A stretch of DNA of 50,851 nucleotides from an uncultured Bacteroidales bacterium (GTDB taxonomy: Bacteria > Bacteroidota > Bacteroidia > Bacteroidales > Coprobacteraceae): positions 1-50,851 of the forward strand of contig CASFRL010000103.1 in NCBI GenBank assembly GCA_949297285.1. The letters run 5' to 3'. A program made the translations under genes and the position numbers. The notes under the pieces are model-generated. The model was not told the DNA's origin. It searched no databases and worked only from the letters and a program-made list of their open reading frames with translations. Below, one piece after another: positions 9,208 to 18,403 of this stretch. The first letter of the stretch is position 1. Each line of letters opens with the position of its first letter.

Positions 9208-11400
9208 TTATTTGACGCGTACTACCCGTAACGTATACAGTACGGCCTCGTTTATATCGATATTCATATTCTCATTTTCTTTCCGAAATTCAAGAACAAC
9301 CTCATGCTTTCCGGGAGTCAAAGATACTTTAGAAAGATTACTCCACCCTTGTACCTCCCAATTATCTTGTCCCAATTGCGGGAATACCGAGGCTCCCAAC
9401 AATTTGCCATCGACCAGTAAAGAACGTACCGCACACTTGTTTTTATTGGGTACCGATCCGTTTCCATTCGAATAAGACCAATCCAAGGTATATACCCCCT
9501 CTTCCGCTACTTCGATCGGGACAACGACTTTCCGATTTTGCGCACAAGATATTCTTATTCCGTTCAGATTATACAGACGGGTATTATCATTCCACAACAA
9601 AGGTTCACTGGCAAAAGAGGAGGACTCTTTATCTTTCGAAACCGCAATTATCTGATAATCACCTTTGTTTTTAGCATCCAATGCAAAAATTGTCTTTTTT
9701 TGCTCGGCAATTTCCTTGCCATTACACAATATTTTATAGGAAGCAGCACCTTTAACCGGAGGCCAAATCAACACGTCATTATCGATTATTGCTATCGGAG
9801 TAGGTAATGTTGCTCTATATTCTACCAAATTTATGGGTTTGCTATGACTATCGTTATCTAATGTAATCTTTATCGTATGCCGTCCCCGCAATGTCCCGTC
9901 AAAGAGCGGTTCCGAGAGTTCTTTGCCATCCAACACAAACGAGGCGATATTACTGCCGTGACCACTCATCTCAATATCGAGAATAGCATTCCGATATCGG
10001 AAACCGGTCAGTTTGCGATTTCCGGACATAGATTCAGGAACAAGCGGATTAAAAACAATCTTGTCTTCTTCATAATAAATGCCAAACAATACTCGATGTA
10101 CCAATGCTAAATTGCCGGAAAGACTCCACAACATAATACTGGAATTTAACTCCGTAGCTCCCCAATCACCATTTTGAGCATTAAAATTCTCTTTATTGGT
10201 GGCAAACAATGCAGCTGCCCGATAAACGCTGCCGATGCCATGAAGCACGGCATTTTCGTTTTTGACTTTCGAAGAGGCCATTGTCCAGAAAGAGGTCACA
10301 AAAGGCCAAATAGCATTATTGTGATACGAAGGCATATCGCAAATTTGGGGATAAAAAATTGTAGGGCCATAAGGGACTACCGGCATGTGTTCGATAATCG
10401 ACTGTTGTTGTTCGGGTGATGCAATATCGAACAAAATGCAGAGCGATTCTCCTAACGTTTCGCTTCGGGGAGAGAGGACATTTCCGTTCCTTCCATATAA
10501 AAACTGGGCATAATATCCCTTATCAGGCATCCACAAATATTTGTTGATTGCTTTTTTCAAAGCTTCTGCTTTGTCCCGATATATCTCAGCATCTTTTTCG
10601 CCCAATATTTCACCCATACGACTCAATATCGACAAAGCACGATAATGAAGGGCATTCGTTCCCAAGCATTTCGAGTTATAAATGTCGATAGGTTTCATCC
10701 ATTTCGGATAACTCTGTTCACGCCAATCAATAAAGGAGGATTCTCCCCTCACCAGTCCGGTTTCAGCATCATAGACATTTACAAAATCATCTTCCAAAGA
10801 CCTCTTGATGACCGGATATACACATCTTAACCAATCTAAATCGCCCGTAGCTTTATAAATCTCCCAAGCTGCCGATACCCAAACCATACGGTCGGTCGAC
10901 ACAGGCCACGACCCTCCGGTACCCGTATCTTGTATGATTTTCCCCAACCGGTTTACTTTCAATAAGAGACAATTTTTTGCAATGGTCGGTTGCATATATG
11001 CCATGCTCAAAATAATGCTGTAACTCATATCCCGAGTCCAAACACCGGGCCACCACTCTCCGGTTCTCAATGTCAAGTTCGGTTCTACGGCTTTTACCAT
11101 CTCATCAAGCCCCATATTATAAATAGCGTTTTCCAATACCGTAGGTGCGCTATATTGAGGATAGATCGAGATATCATTTGTCAATTTCCAAGCATAATCC
11201 AATGTATCTTTTCCGGCAACAGCAGTCGAATAGTTACTTGTTATCTCGGTATTCGACAAGGCTCTACCGACAAACTCTCCTTGTTCAATCTTATCGGACA
11301 TCCACGTGTAATTACCGCTCTTGTAAATTTCGGCCGGCTTTTGGGCATATATACCCAAAGAGAATAAGAGTGCAACTAAAACAGTCAATTTACGTTCCAT
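9208..11400 (-). CDS. Secreted (alpha/alpha)6-barrel glycosidase of MGH1/debranching-enzyme type
   Basis: The best start is the ATG at 11400 (MERKLTVLVALLFSLGIYAQ, a signal peptide), giving 730 residues. The central ~400 residues are rich in six-hairpin features: WWPGVWTRDMSYSIILSMAY, GSWPVSTDRMVWVSAAWEIY, SFIDWREQSYPKWM, SETLGESLCILF, YHNNAIWPFVTSFW and NGDWGATELNSSIMLWSLSGN. These resemble amylo-alpha-1,6-glucosidase / GH63 / mannosylglycerate-hydrolase-like barrels, in which an Asp in the WTRD block and a late Glu usually catalyse. The C-terminal ~230 residues add a beta domain and a jelly-roll-like module (WSYSNGNGS...GWSNLSKVSLTPGKHEVVLEF), probably carbohydrate-binding. I cannot assign a numbered GH family. 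It follows the SASA-module gene after 111 nt that contain a large hairpin. Confidence 0.8.
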   Translation of the reverse strand: MERKLTVLVALLFSLGIYAQKPAEIYKSGNYTWMSDKIEQGEFVGRALSNTEITSNYSTAVAGKDTLDYAWKLTNDISIYPQYSAPTVLENAIYNMGLDEMVKAVEPNLTLRTGEWWPGVWTRDMSYSIILSMAYMQPTIAKNCLLLKVNRLGKIIQDTGTGGSWPVSTDRMVWVSAAWEIYKATGDLDWLRCVYPVIKRSLEDDFVNVYDAETGLVRGESSFIDWREQSYPKWMKPIDIYNSKCLGTNALHYRALSILSRMGEILGEKDAEIYRDKAEALKKAINKYLWMPDKGYYAQFLYGRNGNVLSPRSETLGESLCILFDIASPEQQQSIIEHMPVVPYGPTIFYPQICDMPSYHNNAIWPFVTSFWTMASSKVKNENAVLHGIGSVYRAAALFATNKENFNAQNGDWGATELNSSIMLWSLSGNLALVHRVLFGIYYEEDKIVFNPLVPESMSGNRKLTGFRYRNAILDIEMSGHGSNIASFVLDGKELSEPLFDGTLRGRHTIKITLDNDSHSKPINLVEYRATLPTPIAIIDNDVLIWPPVKGAASYKILCNGKEIAEQKKTIFALDAKNKGDYQIIAVSKDKESSSFASEPLLWNDNTRLYNLNGIRISCAQNRKVVVPIEVAEEGVYTLDWSYSNGNGSVPNKNKCAVRSLLVDGKLLGASVFPQLGQDNWEVQGWSNLSKVSLTPGKHEVVLEFRKENENMNIDINEAVLYTLRVVRVK

Positions 11401-11429
11401 CGTTCTAAATAAACAGTTGTCCATAAACA

Positions 11430-11487
11430 GACTGAGAAGTTCACAATTCTCTACCAATGAGAATTTAAACTTCCCAGTCTCTATTTC
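11430..11487 (-). other. Long intergenic hairpin between the SASA-module gene and the glycosidase
   Basis: Outer arms GACTGAGAAGTT (11430-11441) and AACTTCCCAGTC (11476-11487) pair with one mismatch. Inside them AATTCTC and GAGAATT pair perfectly. No U-tract follows in the minus direction, so it may set relative expression by mRNA processing or partial attenuation rather than terminate fully. Confidence 0.45.
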
Positions 11488-11511
11488 ACAATAATATTAA
11501 TCCTAGATTTT

Positions 11512-14508
11512 CTATTTTACCAATATTTTTTTCTTTATTACTTGAGAGCCTTCTTCCAATGTAACGATATAGACTCCGTTTGTATCGAATGTATAGGCAA
11601 CAACATGGTCTCCCTCTACGTTTTGCGTAGCCAGTTTTCTTCCCGAGATATCATATACCGAAAATACGGAATCTGATTGGACAGATGTAATAATTACCTG
11701 TTTCCCGGCTACATATATATGAGAAGATGCAACAGCAGAGTTGTTTATGGATGTAGTAGGATCAGAATAATATTTCTCAATTACCTTTTCGGCATAACGT
11801 TCTCCCAATAAGATATTACTTTCACGGTCAAAATGAGGATCAGTTTCATCTTTCCAAGGAGTCAGACCTTCGGATGACACCCAATCTGAATTTTCGACAA
11901 AAGTAGAGATCGTCGTTATCATTTCATTAAAATCGGCCACAGCACTCCGCCAATTGCCTAATTGTCCGGCAACGAAAAATATTTTACTATTATCTATATC
12001 GCCCAAATCGGTGCGGAAGTCGGTTACCAATGCATTCAGTTTTCCTTTATAACCTTCCGGATCATCCGAGTTGCTGCAACCTTGATGCCAGATAATACCT
12101 TTTATGTCGCCCCATTTTTGTGCGGCTTTAGCCCGTTCCAGCGTACGTTGGTAGAGTTGTTCGGAATTACCGGTATAATCTTTATCCCATTGTTCGATTG
12201 CCGAACCGTTTCTTCCGTTCACAATCAAACCTATCGGGCAATCGGTCTTCCCGATCAATCCTTTTGCAAATCCATAGGAAGGACTGATACGTGACTGTGT
12301 ATTGGCAGTCGTAGAATAACGGTTGAAAGGATTGGTTGCTTCTTCAAAGGTATTGTCCGAGTTAAAGAGATAGGTATTTTCTACTACGCCATCGTCTTCA
12401 GGAGCAAAATATCCATATCCATTCATATTTGACTGTCCTAAGCACAGATAGATATCCATTTTCGGCATTATATTAAATACGACTTTATACTCAGAAGTTT
12501 CTTCTCCTTCGGTCTTTACTTTCAAGATCGTAGTTTTTTCGGCCTCGCTTCCTGCCAAGTTTGTAGCCGGAATGACGTCAACCGTTTGTTCAGCCGATCC
12601 CACAGTATAGGTAACTTCAGGAATGTTGGCCGGGTCTTGAGTATAAGGCAAAGGATAAACATAGGTCTTTACCTCTGGATCGAATGTCGTAATTGCAGCT
12701 TCATCGACAGCTATTCCATTGAGTTTGCCTTCAGGATAGAGAAGTTCTATATCATCAATGTAAATATCCAAACCATCCAGCAATACATTATCAAGATTTA
12801 CATCGTTCGAGTAATACAAGAATAATTGCAGCCATGAAGCATCGGTATTCGGATCTATATTGAATGTCAATGTTTTCCAATTAGAAGCCCGGTCGGACCA
12901 TTTTCCTTCGTAACGAGGATCAACGCCATCGGGTTTCAACAACGCACACATATCGGGATATTGAGTACTGGGGATATAGTATTTCATCCGCAATGTGGTA
13001 TAACCTTTAGATTCTATTTGATCTGCACCCCCTACGTTTCGAGTCAGATTCAATGCCGACATAGCTTTCATATTTACATTCGATATCTTCAGCACTTTTT
13101 CCGACTCATTTCTTCCATCTTCTTTCAACGGATTATCTACAATTTCATAGGTTGTGGTACAAGCATCATTATCTTTTACCAAACGTCCTTCGCACCAGCG
13201 GTCGGAACCATCGCCTTCAAAGTTCCCGATCATGATAGATGCTGCATCCGGGGCAGGTGGTATCTCCTCTTGAGTAAAGAACGTAATATCATCTATATAA
13301 ATTTCCACATCAGAAATCGGTGATGCCAATCCCCACCCTACGTAATAGGATAATAACTGTATCCGATTGCATTTATAACTGAAGTTAGTTATATCAAAAG
13401 TTACGGTATTCCAGTCTGTCCAATCTGTACCCGCAGTTTTTTCCAACGGATAGGTCCATTCTTTACCAGATTGAGCGGCCGAGTATTCCAAGAATTGTAT
13501 TTTTATCTGGTCTAAGTAGCTCGGCGTATAATTACCTTTTATATAATATTTTACCGACATCTTAGTATATTTGCAAGCCGAACGGTCATCATTTGCCAAA
13601 TCGATCTGATCTTCTTCGGGCAAAGGTGTTCCGGCATTTCCATAAGCGGTCATATTCAAATATATCGCACCGGCATTATTAAAATCGGTCAGTTTCAACA
13701 CTTTATCTGAATTATTCCGATCTGTTTTCAAAGGATTATCCACAATGGCAATTTTAGGAGCCAAACCGTCTTCCTGTTCTGTAATACGGTTTTCACACCA
13801 CGCATCTGTTCCTGTGCCTTCAAAATCGGCAAAATTCAATTTAGAAGTAACAACGATCAACGGCGGTTCTACTTTCTCGGCTTCATGAAATACGATTTCA
13901 TCGATGTAAATATTCACATCTGTTACCGGTTGACCTCCCCAACCCACATAATAAGTAAAGAACTGTAAACGTCCCGGATTCGATTTCAAACCTGACAAAT
14001 CGAAAGTTAACGTGTTCCAATCGCTCCATGACTGTCCGGATGTTTGTTCCAAGGTATAATCCCAAGTTTTTCCGGTCAAGGTCACACCCGAGCCATCGGG
14101 TTCTTTTATACTGATATTGGAAATATTCGAATTATATTGAACATTTCCTTCGGCATAATATTTAATAGAGATTTTGTCATATTTGAGTGTTCCGTCTTCA
14201 TTGAAGATATCGATGACATTTTCCGCAGGCAGGTCATGATATCCTCCCGAATAATAGGTTTGCAAATCGAGACAAATAGCTCCGGAAGCAACAATATCCG
14301 AAATCTTATACACCTTATCCGAATTGTTTCGTTCCGTTTTCAATGGATTGTCCACAATCGTGACCGTAGAACCATCACTCGTAATACGATTTTCACACCA
14401 CTGATCTGTTCCGGCACCTTCAAAATCGGCAAACACCAAATTTTGAGCTTGCATACGCCATGAGGCAACCATAAATAAGAATAAGAAAAGTAAAAGATTC
14501 TTCCTCAT
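11512..14508 (-). CDS. Three-module glycan-binding/SASA-type acetylesterase with T9SS-like tail
   Basis: The start is placed at the ATG at 14508, giving a signal peptide (MRKNLLLFLFLFMVASWRMQAQ) and 998 residues. Three homologous ~190-residue modules follow (about 22-206, 214-410, 418-590). Each opens with [AN]FEG.G.D.WCE.R[IL] and VDNPLK...N.S.KV and closes with Y[IV]D[DE]I, as in jelly-roll carbohydrate-binding modules. A ~90-residue beta-linker (LNGIAVDEAAITTFDP...) leads to a SASA/CE6-like SGNH esterase domain with Ser693 in GQSNMNG and the Asp890/His892 pair in DPHFDRES. Its block III reads WHQGCSN where HQGE is usual. The final ~60 residues (VYDISGRKLATQNV...GVYIVTLEEG...KKILVK) match the T9SS type A sorting domain. 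Transcription probably starts at the operator just upstream. The protein likely binds and deacetylates the target glycan at the cell surface. Confidence 0.85.
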   Translation of the reverse strand: MRKNLLLFLFLFMVASWRMQAQNLVFADFEGAGTDQWCENRITSDGSTVTIVDNPLKTERNNSDKVYKISDIVASGAICLDLQTYYSGGYHDLPAENVIDIFNEDGTLKYDKISIKYYAEGNVQYNSNISNISIKEPDGSGVTLTGKTWDYTLEQTSGQSWSDWNTLTFDLSGLKSNPGRLQFFTYYVGWGGQPVTDVNIYIDEIVFHEAEKVEPPLIVVTSKLNFADFEGTGTDAWCENRITEQEDGLAPKIAIVDNPLKTDRNNSDKVLKLTDFNNAGAIYLNMTAYGNAGTPLPEEDQIDLANDDRSACKYTKMSVKYYIKGNYTPSYLDQIKIQFLEYSAAQSGKEWTYPLEKTAGTDWTDWNTVTFDITNFSYKCNRIQLLSYYVGWGLASPISDVEIYIDDITFFTQEEIPPAPDAASIMIGNFEGDGSDRWCEGRLVKDNDACTTTYEIVDNPLKEDGRNESEKVLKISNVNMKAMSALNLTRNVGGADQIESKGYTTLRMKYYIPSTQYPDMCALLKPDGVDPRYEGKWSDRASNWKTLTFNIDPNTDASWLQLFLYYSNDVNLDNVLLDGLDIYIDDIELLYPEGKLNGIAVDEAAITTFDPEVKTYVYPLPYTQDPANIPEVTYTVGSAEQTVDVIPATNLAGSEAEKTTILKVKTEGEETSEYKVVFNIMPKMDIYLCLGQSNMNGYGYFAPEDDGVVENTYLFNSDNTFEEATNPFNRYSTTANTQSRISPSYGFAKGLIGKTDCPIGLIVNGRNGSAIEQWDKDYTGNSEQLYQRTLERAKAAQKWGDIKGIIWHQGCSNSDDPEGYKGKLNALVTDFRTDLGDIDNSKIFFVAGQLGNWRSAVADFNEMITTISTFVENSDWVSSEGLTPWKDETDPHFDRESNILLGERYAEKVIEKYYSDPTTSINNSAVASSHIYVAGKQVIITSVQSDSVFSVYDISGRKLATQNVEGDHVVAYTFDTNGVYIVTLEEGSQVIKKKILVK

Positions 14509-14574
14509 GATAATAGATTTTAAATGTTTATACATATTGGAATAAATTGATTGATAAAATAATTTTCTGTGTAG

Positions 14575-14639
14575 CAAAGGTTCTAAATAAAGGAGAAAAA
14601 GACATTAAATTTTGTACGTAAATTATTTAAGTATGTACA
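14575..14639 (-). promoter_or_regulatory. Putative HTCS operator plus -7 box, site B (SASA-module gene)
   Basis: GTAC at 14614-14617 and GTACA at 14635-14639 are 21 bp apart around AAATTATTTAA. Exactly 35 nt separate the proximal GTAC from CAAA at 14575-14578 (minus strand AACCTTTG, one mismatch from TAnnTTTG). Its geometry is identical to sites A and C. The ATG at 14508 is 106 bp downstream. Confidence 0.7.
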
Positions 14640-14670
14640 CAGAAGAGACAAAATAGCGTTTTAAACATAA

Positions 14671-14724
14671 AAAAGGTTCGGGCAGAGCATCGGATAGTCT
14701 TCTATCAGATATTCTGCCCGAACC
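14671..14724 (-). terminator. Rho-independent terminator of the GH3 gene
   Basis: A perfect 12-bp GC-rich stem (GGTTCGGGCAGA at 14675-14686 with 14713-14724) is followed in the minus direction by TTTTTTATG. It ends the GH3 unit immediately before operator B. The whole 14509-14820 gap holds only this terminator and site B. Confidence 0.9.
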
Positions 14725-14820
14725 GGCTGTAATATATATTTTATTTATTCCGTTTTCACATTTCCCCGACAATTTTCAATGGTCGATTTCGATCATCGAT
14801 CGAGAAATTTCTATACTCTT

Positions 14821-17025
14821 TTATTTCAAAGTATATTTAACCGATTGCAATTCTTGACTGTTTGTACCTATCATCAATGTAAAATCTCCTTTTTCTACCC
14901 GATATTTCATCTGATTGTCATAGAATCCCAACTGTTCATCTGTTATATCGAATGTGACGGTACGTGTTTCCCCGGGTTTTAACGAAATTTTTTCGAATCC
15001 TCTTAATTCTTTAATCGGGCGAGTGACAGAAGCCACTTCATCACAGACATATAGTTGTACGACTTCCTCTCCGACATATTCTCCGGTATTTTTCACATCA
15101 ACAGATACACGAGCCCGAACTTTACCTCCATCACCCGATGACAATCGAAGATCGGAATAATCGAAAGTCGTGTAAGAAAGTCCATATCCAAACGGATAAG
15201 CCGGCGCCGTAGGTATATCGATATACCTTGTACCCCATTCTCCATTCGTTTCGGGACGGCCGGTACTTTTATATTGATAGTTTATAGGAATTTGTCCATT
15301 ATGAAGCGGGAAAGTCATCGGCAATTTTCCGGACGGATTATAATCGCCCCACAGCACGTTGCAGATGGCATTGCCGGCTTCACTTCCCAACCACCAAGTA
15401 CATAAAATGGCCGAAGCATCTTGCCGCACTTGGTTAAAAATAAGCGGACGTCCACACATCAACAATACGACTACCGGTTTGCCTGTCTTTACCAATTCAG
15501 CGACCAATTGCTGTTGTTCGGCAGGGACCGATATATCTCCTTTTGATCTCATCTCTCCACTTTCGTCATAGGTCTCTCCTATGGCAACGATAACTACATC
15601 CGACTGTTTGGCTGAAGCTAAAGTTTGGGGTAAGTTTACAATCTTGTTTTGCTTCATATCATACCCATCGTTATAATCGATCTCTACTCCCCGATTCTGC
15701 AGGGCTTCATACAACGTCACTACTTTACTCTCGTCTGCGCATGACCATGAACCGCACATATCTCTCTGTGACTTCGACAATGCTCCGACCAAAGCGATCT
15801 TTTTCACATTTGGAGACAATGGCAAAATATGCTGTTGGTTTTTCAGCAACACAATAGAACGTTCGGCCACATAGCAAGCCTCTTTTCTCGATTGCGGAGA
15901 ACCTATCACTTCTCTTTCACGTTTCTCGTCACAGTAACGGAACGGGTCCTCGAACAGTCCTAACTTGTACTTTTGTTCCAGAATACGACGCACGGCATCA
16001 TTGATCAATTTCATGGAGACTTTTCCTTCTTTGACTAAAGAGACCAAATTTTTTGCATAACACTCACTCACCATTTCCATATCCAAGCCGGCCGTAATGG
16101 CTTTATAAGCCGCATCTTTTTCATCGGCAGCATAACGATGGGTTATCATCTCGCTCACCGAGCTCCAATCCGAAACGACAAAGCCATCGAATCCCCACTG
16201 ATTTTTCAACAAATCACGAAGCAAAAACGAATTGCCGGAACACGGGATATTATTAAAATCATTGAAAGCGCTCATAAAAGTTGCGGCTCCGGCCTCTGCT
16301 CCGGCTTTATAAGGCGGCATATAGAAATTGGCAAAATGGCCCATCGACATATCTACATTATTATAATCTTTACCGGCAATCGGTGCTCCATAACCGCCAA
16401 AATGTTTGATACACGCCAATATGGTAGCCTCATCGGAGAGATCATCTCCTTGGAAACCGTGTACTCGTGTTGCTGCCACTTTAGCGCCATAATAAGGGTC
16501 TTCCCCCGCACCTTCCATCACACGCCCCCAACGGGCATCCCAACTAACATCGACCATAGGAGCAAAAGTCCAATGCAGCCCGGCCGCAGCAGCTTCACGC
16601 GCCGCACAGCGTGCACTGATCTCGATCGCGTTCAAGTCGAAACTGGCAGCTTCGGCCAAAGGCAAAGGAAATCCGGTTCTGAATCCATGAACTACATCTA
16701 AACCGAAAATCAAAGGAATCTGCAAACGCGATTCCATCGCAGCTTCTTGATATTTCCGGGTATCGGCCGCTCCCGAAATATTGAGCATAGACCCCAACAA
16801 TCCTTTACGCACATCTTCTGTCCGGCTAATGCGGGAATTATTAGGCCCGGTAGCAAAGCCACCCGAGCATTGGCTCAATTGTCCGACTTTTTCTTCCAAA
16901 GTCATCCGCTTCATCAGATCCGAAATAAAACGATCCATATCCTTATCTTTATCGGCTGCCTGAAGTGTCCCCGACAATAAAAACAAGGAAAAGAACAATC
17001 CTACAAATAAATTTGATTTTTTCAT
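14821..17025 (-). CDS. GH3 beta-glucosidase (BglX-type), secreted
   Basis: The ATG at 17025 gives a signal peptide (MKKSNLFVGLFFSLFLLSGTLQA) and 734 residues; the longer upstream frame is A/T-rich leader DNA. Domains in order are the (beta/alpha)8 barrel with GLDVVHGFRTGFPLPLAEAAS, GEDPYYGAKVAATRVHGFQGD and CIKHFGGYGAP; the nucleophile Asp286 in VVSDWSSV; the alpha/beta sandwich with RSIVLLKN and the GETYDESGEMRS acid/base region; and a C-terminal Fn3-like domain (VQLYVCDEVASVTRPIKELRGFEKI). GH3 enzymes of this type release terminal beta-linked glucose or similar sugars. The gene stands alone between two strong terminators and has no GTAC operator, so it may be expressed independently of the HTCS. 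Confidence 0.94.
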   Translation of the reverse strand: MKKSNLFVGLFFSLFLLSGTLQAADKDKDMDRFISDLMKRMTLEEKVGQLSQCSGGFATGPNNSRISRTEDVRKGLLGSMLNISGAADTRKYQEAAMESRLQIPLIFGLDVVHGFRTGFPLPLAEAASFDLNAIEISARCAAREAAAAGLHWTFAPMVDVSWDARWGRVMEGAGEDPYYGAKVAATRVHGFQGDDLSDEATILACIKHFGGYGAPIAGKDYNNVDMSMGHFANFYMPPYKAGAEAGAATFMSAFNDFNNIPCSGNSFLLRDLLKNQWGFDGFVVSDWSSVSEMITHRYAADEKDAAYKAITAGLDMEMVSECYAKNLVSLVKEGKVSMKLINDAVRRILEQKYKLGLFEDPFRYCDEKREREVIGSPQSRKEACYVAERSIVLLKNQQHILPLSPNVKKIALVGALSKSQRDMCGSWSCADESKVVTLYEALQNRGVEIDYNDGYDMKQNKIVNLPQTLASAKQSDVVIVAIGETYDESGEMRSKGDISVPAEQQQLVAELVKTGKPVVVLLMCGRPLIFNQVRQDASAILCTWWLGSEAGNAICNVLWGDYNPSGKLPMTFPLHNGQIPINYQYKSTGRPETNGEWGTRYIDIPTAPAYPFGYGLSYTTFDYSDLRLSSGDGGKVRARVSVDVKNTGEYVGEEVVQLYVCDEVASVTRPIKELRGFEKISLKPGETRTVTFDITDEQLGFYDNQMKYRVEKGDFTLMIGTNSQELQSVKYTLK

Positions 17026-17456
17026 AATGCGAAATAAATAACGATTCAACACATAATTTCTATATGCAACAACAATCTTGGTAATAAAATTAAATAATCG
17101 AAATAGTGAAATTACTCTCAAAAGATATGCTAAGATACAAAATATATTTAAAATCAAAACGATATAGGGCATTACAAAATTTTATATTTTCAAGCTATTT
17201 TGAAAACACATCGTAGGCGAAACATTGTCAACATTCTATCTGCTAACCTTTTACTTGTCGATATTTTTAATTCGGGAAATAAAGTCAAGATATAAACAAA
17301 TCTGACAGATCAAATAACTTTACTGTTTTTCTGTTATAGCGAATTATGTTAAAATAGGACAAAAAAGATGGCATGCAAAATGAAAATCGGAATTTCATTT
17401 ATACATGCCATCTTACACTTTCAAGATATTTTCTAAATATCCTCAATCAACACCTA
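17026..17456. other. Intergenic region between the long operon and the GH3 gene
   Basis: It contains the operon terminator at 17361-17412 and about 330 bp of A/T-rich DNA that must hold the GH3 promoter. A box AAATTTTG (minus strand, near 17177) is one mismatch from TAnnTTTG, but no -33 partner is convincing. No gene is visible. Confidence 0.5.
17361..17412 (-). terminator. Terminator closing the long GH88-SusCD operon
   Basis: Stem GATGGCATG (17367-17375) with CATGCCATC (17404-17412), extended inside by AAATGAAA/TTTCATTT, is followed in the minus direction by TTTTTTGTCC. It lies 45 nt after the last gene of the run that starts at 36531. Confidence 0.9.
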
Positions 17457-18338
17457 TTATTTTATCATAACTTTTTCAGATATCATATCTTTGCCATTGT
17501 TTACAGAAACGATATAAATACCTTCTGAAGCAAATGTATAACGAACATTATTGCTATCGGCAACAGTAGACATGATATTTCGGCCACTGATATCATAAAC
17601 AGCCACTTTAGCGCCTTGTTCCAAATTTGCAATCGTCAAATCCTTGCCATTAACCATACAGTTCAATTTTTCTACTGTTTCGGTTTCGATCGAAGATGGC
17701 AGATCGGCAGAGTTTAACAATTCGATGTCATCGATATATATGGTAACACCATCGGCTTCACCATCCCAGATCAAATAAGGAGCAAGGATCATACGTCCTG
17801 AATTTCCGAGATTTACGTCCATTTTAATCGTAGCGGTATTCCAATCGGGCCAAGTTGTGGTCATGTCCAAATATTCCGGGTTACTCCATGTAGCGGTAAA
17901 TTTATTATTACCTCCACCTGCATAGTCAAACAATGAGGCTCTGAAACCTTTGATGTAATCGGGTACTATATTATCGCCTTCAACATACACTTTCATACGA
18001 ACTACATCATATATGATGTTACCGTCAACGGCCAAGAAGATCTGATCCTCTTCTGCAAACGGCACATATCCCGATCCATCCCATTGACCGGCAAGCCCGA
18101 TACGAGTTTGTCCTCCACCTTGAATATAAGACAAAGACATTACCTTACTCGACGGATTCGTTTCATTCTGAAGAGGATTATCTACGCCGGTCTCACTATA
18201 TGTCAAACCATCATCCATAATCCGATCAGTACACATTCTATCACTACCATCATCTTCAAAGTTGGCTACCATTACTGAAGACTGAGAATAAACACTCATT
18301 GCAGCCATACAAGCAAAAAGTAAAAAAATTTTCTTCAT
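17457..18338 (-). CDS. Secreted single-module 'WC..R/VDNP' protein with T9SS-like tail
   Basis: This 293-residue protein has a signal peptide (MKKIFLLFACMAAMSVYSQ) and one copy of the module seen three times in the SASA protein: VMVANFEDDGSDRMCTDRI, GVDNPLQNETNPSSKVMSLS, then TWSNPEYLDMTTTWPDWNTATI and VTIYIDDIELL. The usual Trp before Cys is Met here. The last ~60 residues (KVAVYDISGRNIMS...EGIYIVSVNNG...EKVMIK) resemble the T9SS type A sorting domain. There is no catalytic domain, so a surface glycan-binding role is the simplest inference. It is the last gene of the long operon, 65 nt after its paralogue. Confidence 0.75.
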   Translation of the reverse strand: MKKIFLLFACMAAMSVYSQSSVMVANFEDDGSDRMCTDRIMDDGLTYSETGVDNPLQNETNPSSKVMSLSYIQGGGQTRIGLAGQWDGSGYVPFAEEDQIFLAVDGNIIYDVVRMKVYVEGDNIVPDYIKGFRASLFDYAGGGNNKFTATWSNPEYLDMTTTWPDWNTATIKMDVNLGNSGRMILAPYLIWDGEADGVTIYIDDIELLNSADLPSSIETETVEKLNCMVNGKDLTIANLEQGAKVAVYDISGRNIMSTVADSNNVRYTFASEGIYIVSVNNGKDMISEKVMIK

Positions 18339-18403
18339 AATAATAAAAATTTAGGGGTACCTAACGGCACCATGTTAATAAAAAAGCAGATCAAACTCTA
18401 TAT

